Below, one piece after another: positions 41,224-50,292 of a stretch of 64,000 bases of DNA; the first letter of the stretch is position 1; the number at the start of each line of letters is the position of its first letter. Made by a program: the position numbers and the translations under genes. The notes beneath the pieces were generated by a model. That model worked only from the letters and a program-made list of their open reading frames with translations, was not told the DNA's origin and did no database searches. Origin of the DNA: Actinokineospora xionganensis (GTDB lineage Bacteria; Actinomycetota; Actinomycetes; Mycobacteriales; Pseudonocardiaceae); the NCBI RefSeq assembly GCF_014323725.1, contig NZ_JABVED010000021.1:26257-90256 (forward strand), given 5' to 3'.

Positions 41224-41658
41224 TCAGGCGGCCTTCTGCGTCTTCACGCCTTCGACCGCGTCGCGCGGGCTGTTCTGGTACGCCGCGAGCTTCCACTGGC
41301 CGTCCTGCTTGACGACGATCCAGGCCGCCCGAATGGCCGCCTTGTCGGCGACCTCCGACTCGCCCGGGTCCAGCACGCCACCGGCGGACAGCAGGATCGC
41401 CGCGTCCCGGCCCAGCGGACGCATGTCGATCGGCTTGCCCGTGACCTGGGTTCCCTTGTACACGTCGGCGAACGCGACGGTCATGTACTTCTGGATCTCC
41501 TCGCGGCCCTTCTTGTACAGGCCCGGCAGCACCATGGTTCCGTCGTCGGTGAACACGCTCGCGAACGCCTCCGCATCGGCGTAAGCCCACGACGCGATGA
41601 CCTTCTGGGTCAGCGACGCGATGGCGACCTTGTCGGCGTCGGTCAGATCAGTGCTCAT
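41224..41658 (-). CDS. SgcJ/EcaC-family NTF2-fold protein
   Basis: The 144-residue protein starts MSTDLTDADKVAIASLTQ and has WAYADAEAFASVFTDDGTMVLPG and AAWIVVKQDGQWKLAAYQNSP, the hallmarks of the SnoaL-like/NTF2-fold SgcJ/EcaC family. SgcJ is encoded in the C-1027 cluster, and homologues occur in many pathways; the biochemical function is not well defined. Its gene follows the flavin monooxygenase gene by 23 bp on the same strand, so the two form an operon. The name fits the beta-tyrosine context, but the family is not restricted to enediynes. Confidence 0.85.
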   Translation of the reverse strand: MSTDLTDADKVAIASLTQKVIASWAYADAEAFASVFTDDGTMVLPGLYKKGREEIQKYMTVAFADVYKGTQVTGKPIDMRPLGRDAAILLSAGGVLDPGESEVADKAAIRAAWIVVKQDGQWKLAAYQNSPRDAVEGVKTQKAA

Positions 41659-41681
41659 GCTCTTTCCCTTTCCGGCAAGCG

Positions 41682-42860
41682 CTAGATGTAGAGGGTGTTG
41701 GGCTCAAGACCGCACAGCACCCGGCCGTACAGCTCGAAGTTGGTGTTCGGGTGCATCAGGGCGTGCAGGTTGACCGCCTGGATGTCCCGGGAGATCCGCT
41801 GGATCGGGACGTCGGTGTAGATCGACGAGCCGCCGCTCGCGGTGGCCAGGATGTCGACGGCCTCCTTGGTCAGCTTGATGACCGCACCCATGTCCGCCCG
41901 CGCCTGGGCGCGCTCCTCGAGCTTCCACTCGACCCCGGTGGACGTCTTCGAGTCGACCAGGCCCGCCAGGCGGTGGGCGTGGAACTCGGCCTGGTCGATC
42001 TTCAGCGTGGCCTCGGCGACCTGGTGGTGCGTGATCGGCGCCTCGCGCTGGCTCTCGTAGGCGGTGTAGGTGATCTTGCGGTTGGGCAGGCGGTGCAGGA
42101 ACGCGTCCCGCGCGGCCCGGCCCAGGCCGACGATGGTGCCGACCGACGACGCGGCGGCGACCGGCATCAGCGGCGAACGGTAGATCGAGCCCTCGCCGTT
42201 CTGCTGCGACGCGCCCGCGCCCTGCAGGACGGCGGGCAGCGGCAGGACCCGGTCCTGCGGGATGAACAGGTCCTTGGCGACCGTGCTGACGCTGCCGGTC
42301 CCCTTGAGCCCGAAGGTGTTCCAGTCGTCGACGATCAGCAGGTCGGTGATCGGGACCAGGGCCATCACCGGGTACGGCTCGCCCTCGGCGGGCACGTAGA
42401 TCGCGATGACCTCCTGCCACTGCGCGTGGTGGGCGCCGGAGATGAACTGCCACTTGCCGTTGACGACGATGCCGCCCTCGGCCGGGGCCGCCATCGCCGA
42501 CGGGCTCAGGGTGCCGCAGATGCGCACGTCCGGGTCGCTGAAGACCTCGTCCTGCACGTGGTCCGGGAAGTGGCACGCCATCCAGCCGGGAATCCAGTAC
42601 ACCGACGCCACCCACGACGCCGACCCGTCGCCGCGGCCGAGTTCGGCGGCCACGTCGACCAGGGTGCGGGTGTCGACCTCGTAGCCCCCGTAGCGCTTGG
42701 GGCGGCGCAGCTTGCCGAAGCCCGCGTCGGTCAGGGCCTGAACCACCTCGTCGTGCAGGCGCCGGTTCTCCTCCGACCACGCCGCGTGCTTGCGCAGCAG
42801 CGGAGCCAGGTCGGACGCGCGCTGGACGAGTTCCTCCCTGGTCGGGATTTCGGTCGTCAT
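41682..42860 (-). CDS. second flavin-dependent monooxygenase of acyl-CoA dehydrogenase fold
   Basis: The 392-residue protein is a group D monooxygenase: RRPKRYGGYEVDTRTL in the N-terminal helical domain, GGIVVNGKWQFISGAHHAQW and LKGTGSVST in the middle domain, and a C-terminal bundle with ASGGSSIYTDVPIQRISRDIQA near the flavin. Enzymes of this kind take reduced flavin from a partner reductase and hydroxylate phenols or oxidise amines. The ATG at 42860 has AGGAGG nine bases upstream; the TTG at 42866 is less likely. It diverges from the HpaB-type gene, with a palindromic operator between them. Confidence 0.87.
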   Translation of the reverse strand: MTTEIPTREELVQRASDLAPLLRKHAAWSEENRRLHDEVVQALTDAGFGKLRRPKRYGGYEVDTRTLVDVAAELGRGDGSASWVASVYWIPGWMACHFPDHVQDEVFSDPDVRICGTLSPSAMAAPAEGGIVVNGKWQFISGAHHAQWQEVIAIYVPAEGEPYPVMALVPITDLLIVDDWNTFGLKGTGSVSTVAKDLFIPQDRVLPLPAVLQGAGASQQNGEGSIYRSPLMPVAAASSVGTIVGLGRAARDAFLHRLPNRKITYTAYESQREAPITHHQVAEATLKIDQAEFHAHRLAGLVDSKTSTGVEWKLEERAQARADMGAVIKLTKEAVDILATASGGSSIYTDVPIQRISRDIQAVNLHALMHPNTNFELYGRVLCGLEPNTLYI

Positions 42861-42979
42861 CGCCAATTCCTCCTACCGTTCACCAAGAGTGCAGCCGCGA
42901 GACGCGACCGAGCCGAGCCGTCCAGCAGCAACCGTCTCACTCCCGGTCGCGCGCGGGCACCTTCCGATATGCGGCCTTT

Positions 42980-42996
42980 CCCTTGTCCGGCAAGGG
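42980..42996. promoter_or_regulatory. candidate pathway operator, perfect palindrome arms
   Basis: CCCTTG-TCCGG-CAAGGG lies midway between the divergent monooxygenase and HpaB-type genes. It is the cleanest of four related sites (10471, 32421, 42980, 46098) in the pathway. Confidence 0.7.
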
Positions 42997-43095
42997 CAAC
43001 TCCGCACGCGCAGAGAAGGGTTGACCCGGCATCGCTGACACGATCGAGGAGCGAACAGGCACCCCGCTGCGGCTGCGAAAAGAGGGACTAGTCCG

Positions 43096-44676
43096 GTGAC
43101 CGACCAACAGGCTGCTGGCGGCGGCTCGACCGAGCCGCGGCCCAAGACACGTCCACTGACCGGCGACGAGTACATCGAGAGTCTGCGCGACGACCGGGAG
43201 ATCTACATCTACGGCGAGCGCGTCAAGGACGTCACCGCGCACCCGGCGTTCCACAACCCGATCCGGATGACGGCCCGGCTCTACGACGCGCTGCACGACC
43301 CGGCCAAGCGCGACGTCCTCACCTGCCCGACCGACACCGGCAGCGACGGGTACACGCACAAGTTCTTCACCACGCCCAAGAGCGCCGAGGACCTGGTAGC
43401 GCACCAGGGCGCGATCGACGCCTGGTCGCGGATGAGCTATGGCTGGATGGGCCGCACCCCGGACTACAAGGCCTCCTTCCTCGGCACCCTGGGCGCGAAC
43501 GCGGAGTTCTACGAGCCGTTCGCCGACAACGCCCGGCGCTGGTACAAGGAGTCGCAGGAAAAGGTCCTCTACTGGAACCACGCGATCGTGCACCCGCCGG
43601 TGGACCGCAACCTGCCCCCGGACCAGGTCGCCGACGTGTTCGTGCACGTGGAGAAGGAGACCGACGCCGGTCTGGTCGTCAGCGGCGCCAAGGTGGTCGC
43701 CACCGGTTCCGCGCTGACGCACTACAACTTCATCGCGCACTACGGACTTCCCATCAAGGACAAGAAGTTCGCGCTCGTGGCGACCATCCCGATGGGCGCG
43801 GCCGGGATGAAGCTGATCTGCCGCCCGTCGTACTCCGCGCAGGCCGCGGTGATGGGCAGCCCGTTCGACTACCCGCTGTCCTCACGGATGGACGAGAACG
43901 ACACCATCCTGGTGCTGGACAAGGTGTTGATCCCCTGGGAGAACGTCTTCATCTACGGCCACCTCGGCAAGGTGCAGCTGTTCTCCGGCCGCTCCGGCTT
44001 CCCCGAGCGGTTCACCTTCCACGGCTGCACCCGGCTCGCGGTCAAGCTGGAGTTCATCGCGGGCCTGCTGGCCAAGGCGGTGGACATCACCGGCACCAAG
44101 GACTTCCGCGGCGTGCAGAGCCGCATGGGCGAGGTGTTGGCCTGGCGCAACCTGTTCCTCGCGCTGTCCGACGCCGCCGCGCGCAACCCGGTGGAGTGGG
44201 TGAACGGCGCGGTCCTGCCGAATCCCCAGTACGGCCTGGCGTACCGGTGGTTCATGCAGATCGGGTACCCGCGGGTCAAGGAGATCATCGAGCAGGACAT
44301 CGCCAGCGGCCTGATCTACCTCAACTCCAGTGCGGACGACTTCAAGAACCCGGAGATCCGGCCGTACCTCGACAAGTACGTCCGCGGGTCCAACGGGATC
44401 GAGGCCGTCGACCGGGTGAAGGTGATGAAGCTGCTGTGGGACGCCGTGGGCACCGAGTTCGGTGGCCGCCACGAGCTCTACGAGCGCAACTACGCGGGCA
44501 ACCACGAGCAGACCCGGGTGGAGCTGCTCAACTCGCAGCTGGCCAACGGGCAGGTCGACGGCTACAAGGCGTTCGTGGACCAGTGCCTCTCCGAGTACGA
44601 CCTCGACGGCTGGACAGTGCCGGATCTGTCGAACTTCGACGAGCTTCGCCAGTTCCGCGACGGCCTCAACGGCTGA
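43096..44676 (+). CDS. HpaB-family flavin-dependent aromatic hydroxylase (SgcC-like)
   Basis: The 526-residue protein has the 4-hydroxyphenylacetate 3-hydroxylase fold: [25 protein letters not shown] at the start, [13 protein letters not shown] and [23 protein letters not shown] in the middle, and a C-terminal flavin-binding part with [17 protein letters not shown]. SgcC, the C-1027 homologue, hydroxylates carrier-bound 3-chloro-beta-tyrosine at C5 using FADH2 from a separate reductase. With the aminomutase and carrier proteins present, hydroxylation of a carrier-bound beta-tyrosine is the likely reaction. No halogenase or reductase is visible here. The GTG has AGAGGGA about nine bases upstream. 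Confidence 0.9.
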   Translation: MTDQQAAGGGSTEPRPKTRPLTGDEYIESLRDDREIYIYGERVKDVTAHPAFHNPIRMTARLYDALHDPAKRDVLTCPTDTGSDGYTHKFFTTPKSAEDLVAHQGAIDAWSRMSYGWMGRTPDYKASFLGTLGANAEFYEPFADNARRWYKESQEKVLYWNHAIVHPPVDRNLPPDQVADVFVHVEKETDAGLVVSGAKVVATGSALTHYNFIAHYGLPIKDKKFALVATIPMGAAGMKLICRPSYSAQAAVMGSPFDYPLSSRMDENDTILVLDKVLIPWENVFIYGHLGKVQLFSGRSGFPERFTFHGCTRLAVKLEFIAGLLAKAVDITGTKDFRGVQSRMGEVLAWRNLFLALSDAAARNPVEWVNGAVLPNPQYGLAYRWFMQIGYPRVKEIIEQDIASGLIYLNSSADDFKNPEIRPYLDKYVRGSNGIEAVDRVKVMKLLWDAVGTEFGGRHELYERNYAGNHEQTRVELLNSQLANGQVDGYKAFVDQCLSEYDLDGWTVPDLSNFDELRQFRDGLNG

Positions 44677-44688
44677 CCCGGCACCACT

Positions 44689-44719
44689 AGAGGGCGAGTA
44701 CCCCCGGTACTCGCCCTCT
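44689..44719. terminator. bidirectional terminator
   Basis: AGAGGGCGAGTAC and GTACTCGCCCTCT form a perfect 13-bp stem with a 5-base loop, followed by TTT, between the converging hydroxylase and acyltransferase genes. Confidence 0.9.
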
Positions 44720-44729
44720 TTCGCGCGCG

Positions 44730-45938
44730 CTAACCGGCGAGCCGGTCTACCGCACCCGGTCCCGGATTCTCAGCCTTGTCGACAGCGGTGGGGAGCTTGA
44801 TGACGCGGGCGAGCTTCGCGCGGCGAGAGGAGCCGAAGCGGCTCATGATCGGGCGTTCCACACCGAAGTACAGCGCGGAGGACAGCGCGACGGTGGTCAG
44901 GCACAGCAGCGCAAGCACCGCGAGCGCGGCGGGCGTGCTCCAGGTCGTCCCCAGGAGGCGGTGGCCGTAGTCGAGGACCAGCCAGTGCAGCAGGTAGAAG
45001 GCGAAGGTGATCTCGCCGAGGAAGACCATGGTCCGGCCGGAGAACACGCTCGGGCGCGCGGCCACGTCGGCGGTGGCGAGGGTGAACAGGATCAGGCCGA
45101 TCGGGGCGACCATGGTCGCGGCGATCCGGTACGGGCCCGGGAACAGCGGGGTCAGCGCGTACATGGCGATCGCGATGGCGGTGGCGCCGCCGATGCTGAG
45201 CGGCAAGGTCCGGCCGGTGCGCACGATCTGCGCGAGCACCATGCCCAGCACGAACTCGATCATCCGCACGGGCGGGAACACCGAGACGAACCAGTGCTGC
45301 CACATCGTGAGGTCGAGCCCCGGCGTCACCGCAGCACTCGCCAGCGCCGATGAAGGCGGGATCAGGTTGGCCAGCACCGGCATCAGCCACACACCCGCGA
45401 CCAGTCCGCCCGCCAGCAGCCACAGCCGGTTCTCCGGCACTCGTTTGATGAGCATGAACAGGAACGGGAAGGCCAGGTAGAACAACAGCTCGCAGGACAG
45501 CGACCAGCTGATCAGGTTGCCGCGGAAGGCGATCGCGAGGTCGGGAACCCAGGAGTGCAGCAGCGCGAAGTTGATGACAGAGCTGAAGTCGACCGCGGTG
45601 CCGACGACGACGGCGCCGAGGATGAACGCCGCGGCGGTGGTCACCAGGTGGTTGGGGAAGATCTTCGCGACCCGACGTCGCCAGAACCCGGGGATGGAGT
45701 CCGTCTCGCGGACCGACCAGGACAGCACGAAACCGCTGAGGACAAAGAAGAAGACGACACTGGCGAACCCGCCGGAGGCGATGACCGTCCCGAGCAGCCC
45801 TTGCGCGGGCGCGGAGGAGAAAAAGCCGCCGTAGAGGATCGCGTGGTACAGGAACACGGTCATGACCGCGAGAAAACGGGTGCCGGTCAACGAGGTCAGT
45901 CTGGATCTGGACTCACCGGCTTGGAGCCGCTCGGACAT
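44730..45938 (-). CDS. membrane acyltransferase (acyltransferase 3, OafA/YrhL type)
   Basis: The 402-residue protein has about ten transmembrane helices and the family signature LTGTRFLAVMTVFLYHAIL, with the catalytic His in TM1, then VFFFVLSGFVLSWS, a SWSLSCELLFYLAFPFLF segment and a C-terminal FYLLHWLVLDYGHR. It transfers acyl groups from a cytoplasmic donor to sugars or other alcohols across the membrane. The ATG at 45938 follows AGGAGG by five bases, although the frame is open to 46109. It diverges from the P450 gene across 260 bp that contain an operator-like repeat, so acylation of the product is possible. Confidence 0.9.
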   Translation of the reverse strand: MSERLQAGESRSRLTSLTGTRFLAVMTVFLYHAILYGGFFSSAPAQGLLGTVIASGGFASVVFFFVLSGFVLSWSVRETDSIPGFWRRRVAKIFPNHLVTTAAAFILGAVVVGTAVDFSSVINFALLHSWVPDLAIAFRGNLISWSLSCELLFYLAFPFLFMLIKRVPENRLWLLAGGLVAGVWLMPVLANLIPPSSALASAAVTPGLDLTMWQHWFVSVFPPVRMIEFVLGMVLAQIVRTGRTLPLSIGGATAIAIAMYALTPLFPGPYRIAATMVAPIGLILFTLATADVAARPSVFSGRTMVFLGEITFAFYLLHWLVLDYGHRLLGTTWSTPAALAVLALLCLTTVALSSALYFGVERPIMSRFGSSRRAKLARVIKLPTAVDKAENPGPGAVDRLAG

Positions 45939-46092
45939 TGGTGCCTCCTGTGGAGAGGTCCCGGGCGGCCCAGGCGGTTCCCATGCGCACTTTCCGCGAG
46001 TCCCACCCAGAGATTGATACGCCGACCTTGGCGCAGCGGGTCCGCGCGTGCGTCCTCCCGATTGCGAATTGCACGAACTATCCGAAAGTGCG

Positions 46093-46112
46093 CTTTGCCT
46101 TGGCAGCAAAGG
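46093..46112. promoter_or_regulatory. candidate pathway operator, shorter spacer
   Basis: CCTTG-GCAG-CAAAGG (46098-46112) lies between the divergent acyltransferase and P450 genes, nested in CTTTGC-N7-GCAAAG from 46093. It resembles the site at 32421 read on the other strand, with the spacer one base shorter. Confidence 0.45.
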
Positions 46113-46198
46113 AGAATACGGGCCACACCGGCGATACTCGTTAGCCTTGGGCCAAGTCGCTTAATCCCTTCGTCCATCGACGTATTAGGAGCAATCCG

Positions 46199-47446
46199 AT
46201 GGAGAAACGCTGTCCCGCATTGGATACCACCGGACGGAATATCCACGCCGAGGCAGCGGCGCTGCGTGCGCTCGGTCCGGCGACCCAGGTCGAGCTGCCG
46301 GGCGGGGTTGTCGTCTGGTCGGTCACCAGCCACTCGGTGATCAAGAGCATGCTGTCCAACCCGAAGGTCACCAAGAGCGCGCGCAACCACTGGCCCGCGT
46401 TCTACAACGGTGAGCTGAACCCGAGCTGGGAGATGATCAGCTGGGTCGCCATGGACAACGTCTCGACGTCCTACGGCAAAGACCACCTGCGGCTGCGCAG
46501 GCTCATCGGCAAGGCGTTCACCCCGCGTCGCACCGAGGCGATCCGCCCGCTCGTGGTCGGCCTGACGAACATGCTGCTCGACGGACTGGCCGCGGCCGAG
46601 CCAGGCGAGGTCGTCGACCTCAAGGAGCGCTTCGCCTACCCGCTGCCCGGCATGCTCGTCGCGGAGCTGATCGGCATGGGCGAGCAGCAGCGCGCGGCGA
46701 CCGCGAAGGTCATCGACATGATGGTCGACACCACGGTGTCGCCGGAGACCGCGCAGAACATCCTGTTGGGCTGGCGCGGCGCCATGGCCGACCTGATCGC
46801 CGAGAAGCGCGCCAACCCGGGCGAGGACATCACCAGCGACCTCATCGCGGCCCGCGACGAGGACGGCTCGCGGCTCACCGAACAGGAGCTGGCGGACACC
46901 ATCTTCGCCATCCTGGGCGCCGGGTCGGAGACCACGATCAACTTCTTCGACAACGCGATCACCGAGCTGGTCACCCACCCGGAACAGCTCGAACTGGTCC
47001 TCGCGGGCAAGGCCACGTGGGACGACGTCATCGACGAGATCCTGCGCGTGCAGTCCCCGCTGGCCAGCCTCCCGCTGCGCTACGCCGCCGAGGACATCGA
47101 GCTCGACGGTGTGACCATCCCCAAGGGCGACCCCATCCTGATCAACTACGCCGCGGTGGGGCGGGACCCGGAGCTGCACGCGGACAGCCCGGAGGAGTTC
47201 GACATCCAGCGGGAGGACAAGGCCCACCTGTCCTTCGGCCACGGCCCGCACTACTGCCTCGGCGCGGGCATCGCCCGACTCGTGGCGACAGTCGGGCTCT
47301 CAACCCTGTTCGAACGGTTCCCGGACCTGACCCTGGCCGTCACCCGCGACGAGTTGGTGCCGATGCCGACGTTCATCATGAACGGGCACCGGCAGCTCCC
47401 GGTCTATCTGACCGCTCAGGAAGCGCGCGCGGAGAAGGTGGCCTGA
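46199..47446 (+). CDS. cytochrome P450
   Basis: The 415-residue soluble P450 has the I-helix oxygen-activation motif GAGSETTINFF, the ExxR motif in DEILRV and the haem-binding loop FGHGPHYCLGAG with the ligand Cys353. Bacterial P450s of this length use ferredoxin partners and insert oxygen into C-H bonds; none of the partner genes is in the window. The N-terminus (MEKRCPALDTTGRNIHAEAAALR) matches tailoring P450s of actinomycete pathways. GGAG lies eight bases before the ATG. A strong terminator follows, so it is transcribed alone. Confidence 0.95.
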   Translation: MEKRCPALDTTGRNIHAEAAALRALGPATQVELPGGVVVWSVTSHSVIKSMLSNPKVTKSARNHWPAFYNGELNPSWEMISWVAMDNVSTSYGKDHLRLRRLIGKAFTPRRTEAIRPLVVGLTNMLLDGLAAAEPGEVVDLKERFAYPLPGMLVAELIGMGEQQRAATAKVIDMMVDTTVSPETAQNILLGWRGAMADLIAEKRANPGEDITSDLIAARDEDGSRLTEQELADTIFAILGAGSETTINFFDNAITELVTHPEQLELVLAGKATWDDVIDEILRVQSPLASLPLRYAAEDIELDGVTIPKGDPILINYAAVGRDPELHADSPEEFDIQREDKAHLSFGHGPHYCLGAGIARLVATVGLSTLFERFPDLTLAVTRDELVPMPTFIMNGHRQLPVYLTAQEARAEKVA

Positions 47447-47452
47447 CCGCGG

Positions 47453-47486
47453 AAGGTCCGGCAGGCTCCCGCGCCTGCCGGACCTT
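47453..47486 (+). terminator. terminator after the P450 gene
   Basis: AAGGTCCGGCAGGC and GCCTGCCGGACCTT form a perfect 14-bp stem with a 6-base loop, starting six bases after the stop codon and followed by T. Confidence 0.9.
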
Positions 47487-47546
47487 TCGCGTATGTCGAA
47501 CTCTGTTGCCTGGGGGGGCGACTCGGTTGCAGGGGGTGGCTCGCGG

Positions 47547-47999
47547 TTATTCGGCCAGGACCGCGGCAAGCCGGTCGAAGCTTTCCGCCCAACCTGCCTC
47601 GGACTGCTCCCGGATCTCCGCCGACGTCCGCATCTCGATGTCCAGGCCGAGTTCCGTGCCGCCGTCGAAGTCGGTGAAGGTCACCAGGCCGTCGACCGAC
47701 TGCATCTGGGGCAGGCACGGCTTGGGCTCGGTGAAGCGGATGAGTTCCTTCTCGGCGAACTCGACGAAGCGGGAGTCCATGGGCACTTCCATGCCGAACT
47801 CGGCGACCACCATGGTCAACTTGAACGTGCCGCCCACCCGCGGGTCCAGCTCGATCGATGACTCCGGCACGCTCACCCCGTGCGGGCCCCACCACCGGCT
47901 CACCAACTCCGGCCGGGTCCACGCCTCCCAGACGCGTTCGCGCGGGGCGTCGAAGACGCGCGATATCGCCACCCGCTGCTCGGGCATCGCCTGGTCCAC
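47547..47999 (-). CDS. SRPBCC (AHSA1-type) protein
   Basis: The 150-residue protein has AISRVFDAPRERVWEAWTRPELVSRWWGPHG and LDPRVGGTFKLTMV, ending in a helix GWAESFDRLAAVLAE, the same layout as the SRPBCC protein at 10.6 kb. It should form a helix-grip fold with a hydrophobic ligand cavity. The GTG at 47999 is supported by GAGGAG upstream; an ATG five codons in is the alternative. It is convergent to the P450 gene. Proteins of this type are widespread, so a pathway role is only possible. Confidence 0.85.
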   Translation of the reverse strand: MDQAMPEQRVAISRVFDAPRERVWEAWTRPELVSRWWGPHGVSVPESSIELDPRVGGTFKLTMVVAEFGMEVPMDSRFVEFAEKELIRFTEPKPCLPQMQSVDGLVTFTDFDGGTELGLDIEMRTSAEIREQSEAGWAESFDRLAAVLAE

Positions 48000-48045
48000 G
48001 ACACTGCTCCTCGGCTCGCTGACGAAAGTGCCGCCAGCGTAAGCC

Positions 48046-49416
48046 TCAGAGCGCGGAAGTGCTGGTCATGACGTCGCCACGAAAGAGTCCTCGTGGGTCG
48101 ATCCGACTACGCACCGCGTCGACCCGTTCGATGTCGGCCGCGGACAGGTGACCCTGGGGCTGGACGGCGCTTTCGACGAACGTCGGGGCCGTCTGCCCAG
48201 TGTCCCATCGCGACAGCGCGGACCGGGCGAGCGCGAGGTGCTCGGCGATCGTGGCCGCGACCTCGGGGTCCATCGGGATTCCCGCGCCGGAGTAGACGTA
48301 CGCCGCGTCGAGGTGGGTCAGCGCGCCGCCCTCGGGGTCGGGCACGGCCATCGCGCCGCCGAGCTGACGCAGCCCGGCCATCACCAGCGGTGAACCGGAG
48401 CCCTCGCCCAGAACCCTGAGGAACTCGGCGATTCCTTCTTCACCCAATTCGGTGATCAGGAAGTGGTCGCCCTGCGCCGGAACCGGCTCGTCGGGGTCCA
48501 TGTGCGTCTCCAGCACCGCGTGCGTGGTCGTGGCGTGCCAGGTGTCCATGACCGGCTCGGCCACCGCGCGCAGGGGGGCGAGCAGGTCGTCGGCGTAGCG
48601 CTGGGCCACCGCGTCCGCACCGAGGATGACGCCGTCGACGCACACCATCGTGCCGCCGGTCAGCTCCGGCGGGATGTCGGGGAACGGCGGCAGGTTCAGC
48701 AGCCGGAACGACGTCGACACCGCGGTCGGCGCGTCCCGGCACCACTTCTCCCACAGGGAAAGCAGCGTCCGCGCGTGCACGGCGGGCCAGAACGCGGTGC
48801 CGGTGACGACCGACGTCGTGGCGAACAAGTCGACCTCGATCGCCGTGACCACACCGAATCCGCCACCACCGCCGCGTAGCGCCCAGAACAGCTCGGGGTC
48901 GTTGTCCGCGTCCACCCGACGCAGATCGCCATCCGCGGTGACCAGCTCGATCGCGCGCACGCTGTTGACCGCGAGGCCGTGCTCGCGGCCGTAGAAGCTG
49001 ATGCCGCCGCGCAGCAGGTAGCCGACGACGCCGACGGTCCCAGCCGAGCCGTGCGGGGCGGTGAGGCCATGCGGGGCGGTCGCCTCGACGACGGCTTTCC
49101 ATTGCGTCCCAGCGGGAATCCGGGCGATCCGGCGCTCGGTGTCGACATGGACCTCGCCGTCGAGTTCCGTGCGCACGAGGATCGCGTCGTCCATCGGCTT
49201 GGCGCTTCCGGCCGAGTGCCCGGTGGTCTGCACGCGGACCTTCAGGCCCGCGGACTTGGCGTAGGTGATCGCCGCGCGGATCTGCTCGACGGTCCGCGCG
49301 GTGACCGCGGCGGCCGGGGCCACGGGCGCGGCGAGGTTGAACACCTGGGTCGCGGCGACGTAAGCCGGGTCTTCGGGCAGCGCGATGCCTGCGTCCTGCT
49401 CGTCGAACGTGGTCAT
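48046..49416 (-). CDS. FAD-linked oxidase of the berberine-bridge-enzyme type
   Basis: The 456-residue protein contains the PCMH-type FAD-binding domain: VQTTGHSAG with the His that can bind FAD covalently, PHGSAGTVGVVGYLLRGGISFYGREHGLAVNSV, and GGGGGFGVVTAIEV, then a substrate domain ending in the BBE segment IDPRGLFRGDV. The Cys that gives a second covalent link in berberine bridge enzymes is absent from the TVGVVGYLL loop, so flavin attachment is probably single. It oxidises alcohols or amines with oxygen as acceptor. No ribosome-binding site supports the ATG at 49416; a GTG at 49431 is also open. It diverges from the SDR gene. Confidence 0.88.
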   Translation of the reverse strand: MTTFDEQDAGIALPEDPAYVAATQVFNLAAPVAPAAAVTARTVEQIRAAITYAKSAGLKVRVQTTGHSAGSAKPMDDAILVRTELDGEVHVDTERRIARIPAGTQWKAVVEATAPHGLTAPHGSAGTVGVVGYLLRGGISFYGREHGLAVNSVRAIELVTADGDLRRVDADNDPELFWALRGGGGGFGVVTAIEVDLFATTSVVTGTAFWPAVHARTLLSLWEKWCRDAPTAVSTSFRLLNLPPFPDIPPELTGGTMVCVDGVILGADAVAQRYADDLLAPLRAVAEPVMDTWHATTTHAVLETHMDPDEPVPAQGDHFLITELGEEGIAEFLRVLGEGSGSPLVMAGLRQLGGAMAVPDPEGGALTHLDAAYVYSGAGIPMDPEVAATIAEHLALARSALSRWDTGQTAPTFVESAVQPQGHLSAADIERVDAVRSRIDPRGLFRGDVMTSTSAL

Positions 49417-49523
49417 GCCAGCCAGCATCACAGCGGCCCGCTCGGCGGGGCATCTTCACCGGTGCGCAGTTCGGCGCAATCCCAGAGATGCACCGCACGC
49501 TGGGCAAATGTGACCCTGACCGC

Positions 49524-50276
49524 ATGAGCGAATTCGAAGGCAAGAGCGTCCTCATCACTGGCGGCGGCAGCGGCATCGGCCTGGCCACCGCCCGCCTGCT
49601 GCTCGACGCGGGCGCCCGCGTCGCCATCGCGGGCCGCGACGCCGAACGGCTCGAGACCGCGGCCAAGGAACTCGACGGCGGCGCCAACGTCCTCGCCGTG
49701 GCCGCCGACGTGTCGAGCACCGCCGACCTCGACCGGCTCATCGCCGCGGTCAAGGACGGCTTCGGCACCATCGACGGCGTGTTCGCCAACGCGGGCGTCG
49801 GCCTGAACGCGCGGACCGCCGACGTCACCGAGGCCGAGTTCGACCAGGTCGTCGACACCAACTTCAAGGGCGCGTTCTTCACCGTGCAGAAGGCCCTGCC
49901 GATCCTCGCCGACGGCGGCTCGATCGTCTTCAACGCCTCGTGGCTGGTCCACCGCGGCATGGGCATGGGCTCGGTGTACGCCGCGAGCAAGGCCGCCGTG
50001 CTCAACCTGGCCCGCACCCTGGCGCCGGACCTGGCCGAGCGCGGCATCCGGGTCAACACGGTCACCCCGGGCCACATCAAGACCGAGATGTTCGACGCGG
50101 TCACCGGCAACGACCAGATCCGCGAGTTCTTCCGCGGCCAGGTGGCCATCGGCAGGCTGGGCAACCCGACGGACATCGCCGACGCGGTCCTGTTCCTGCT
50201 TTCCCCGCGCTCGTCGTACATCACCGGCCAGGAACTCGTCGTCGACGGCGGCATGGTCGGATCGGTCCCCAGCTAG
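49524..50276 (+). CDS. short-chain dehydrogenase/reductase
   Basis: The 250-residue classical SDR has the cofactor loop TGGGSGIG (residues 12-19), NAG in FANAGVGLN, the catalytic Tyr and Lys in YAASK, and a C-terminal SSYITGQELVVDGGM. Arg in AGRDAERL after the second strand favours NADP(H). It reduces or oxidises an unknown carbonyl or alcohol. The ATG lacks a ribosome-binding site, so the transcript may be leaderless. It diverges from the FAD-linked oxidase gene across about 107 bp, and the two could be redox tailoring enzymes. Confidence 0.9.
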   Translation: MSEFEGKSVLITGGGSGIGLATARLLLDAGARVAIAGRDAERLETAAKELDGGANVLAVAADVSSTADLDRLIAAVKDGFGTIDGVFANAGVGLNARTADVTEAEFDQVVDTNFKGAFFTVQKALPILADGGSIVFNASWLVHRGMGMGSVYAASKAAVLNLARTLAPDLAERGIRVNTVTPGHIKTEMFDAVTGNDQIREFFRGQVAIGRLGNPTDIADAVLFLLSPRSSYITGQELVVDGGMVGSVPS

Positions 50277-50292
50277 GGGTTCAATAGACGGC

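Noticed and set aside
41666..41680. CCCTTTCCGGCAAGC resembling the pathway operator
   Set aside because: It lies between the two genes of an operon, overlaps the ribosome-binding site of the SgcJ-like gene, and its arms are unequal; probably chance.
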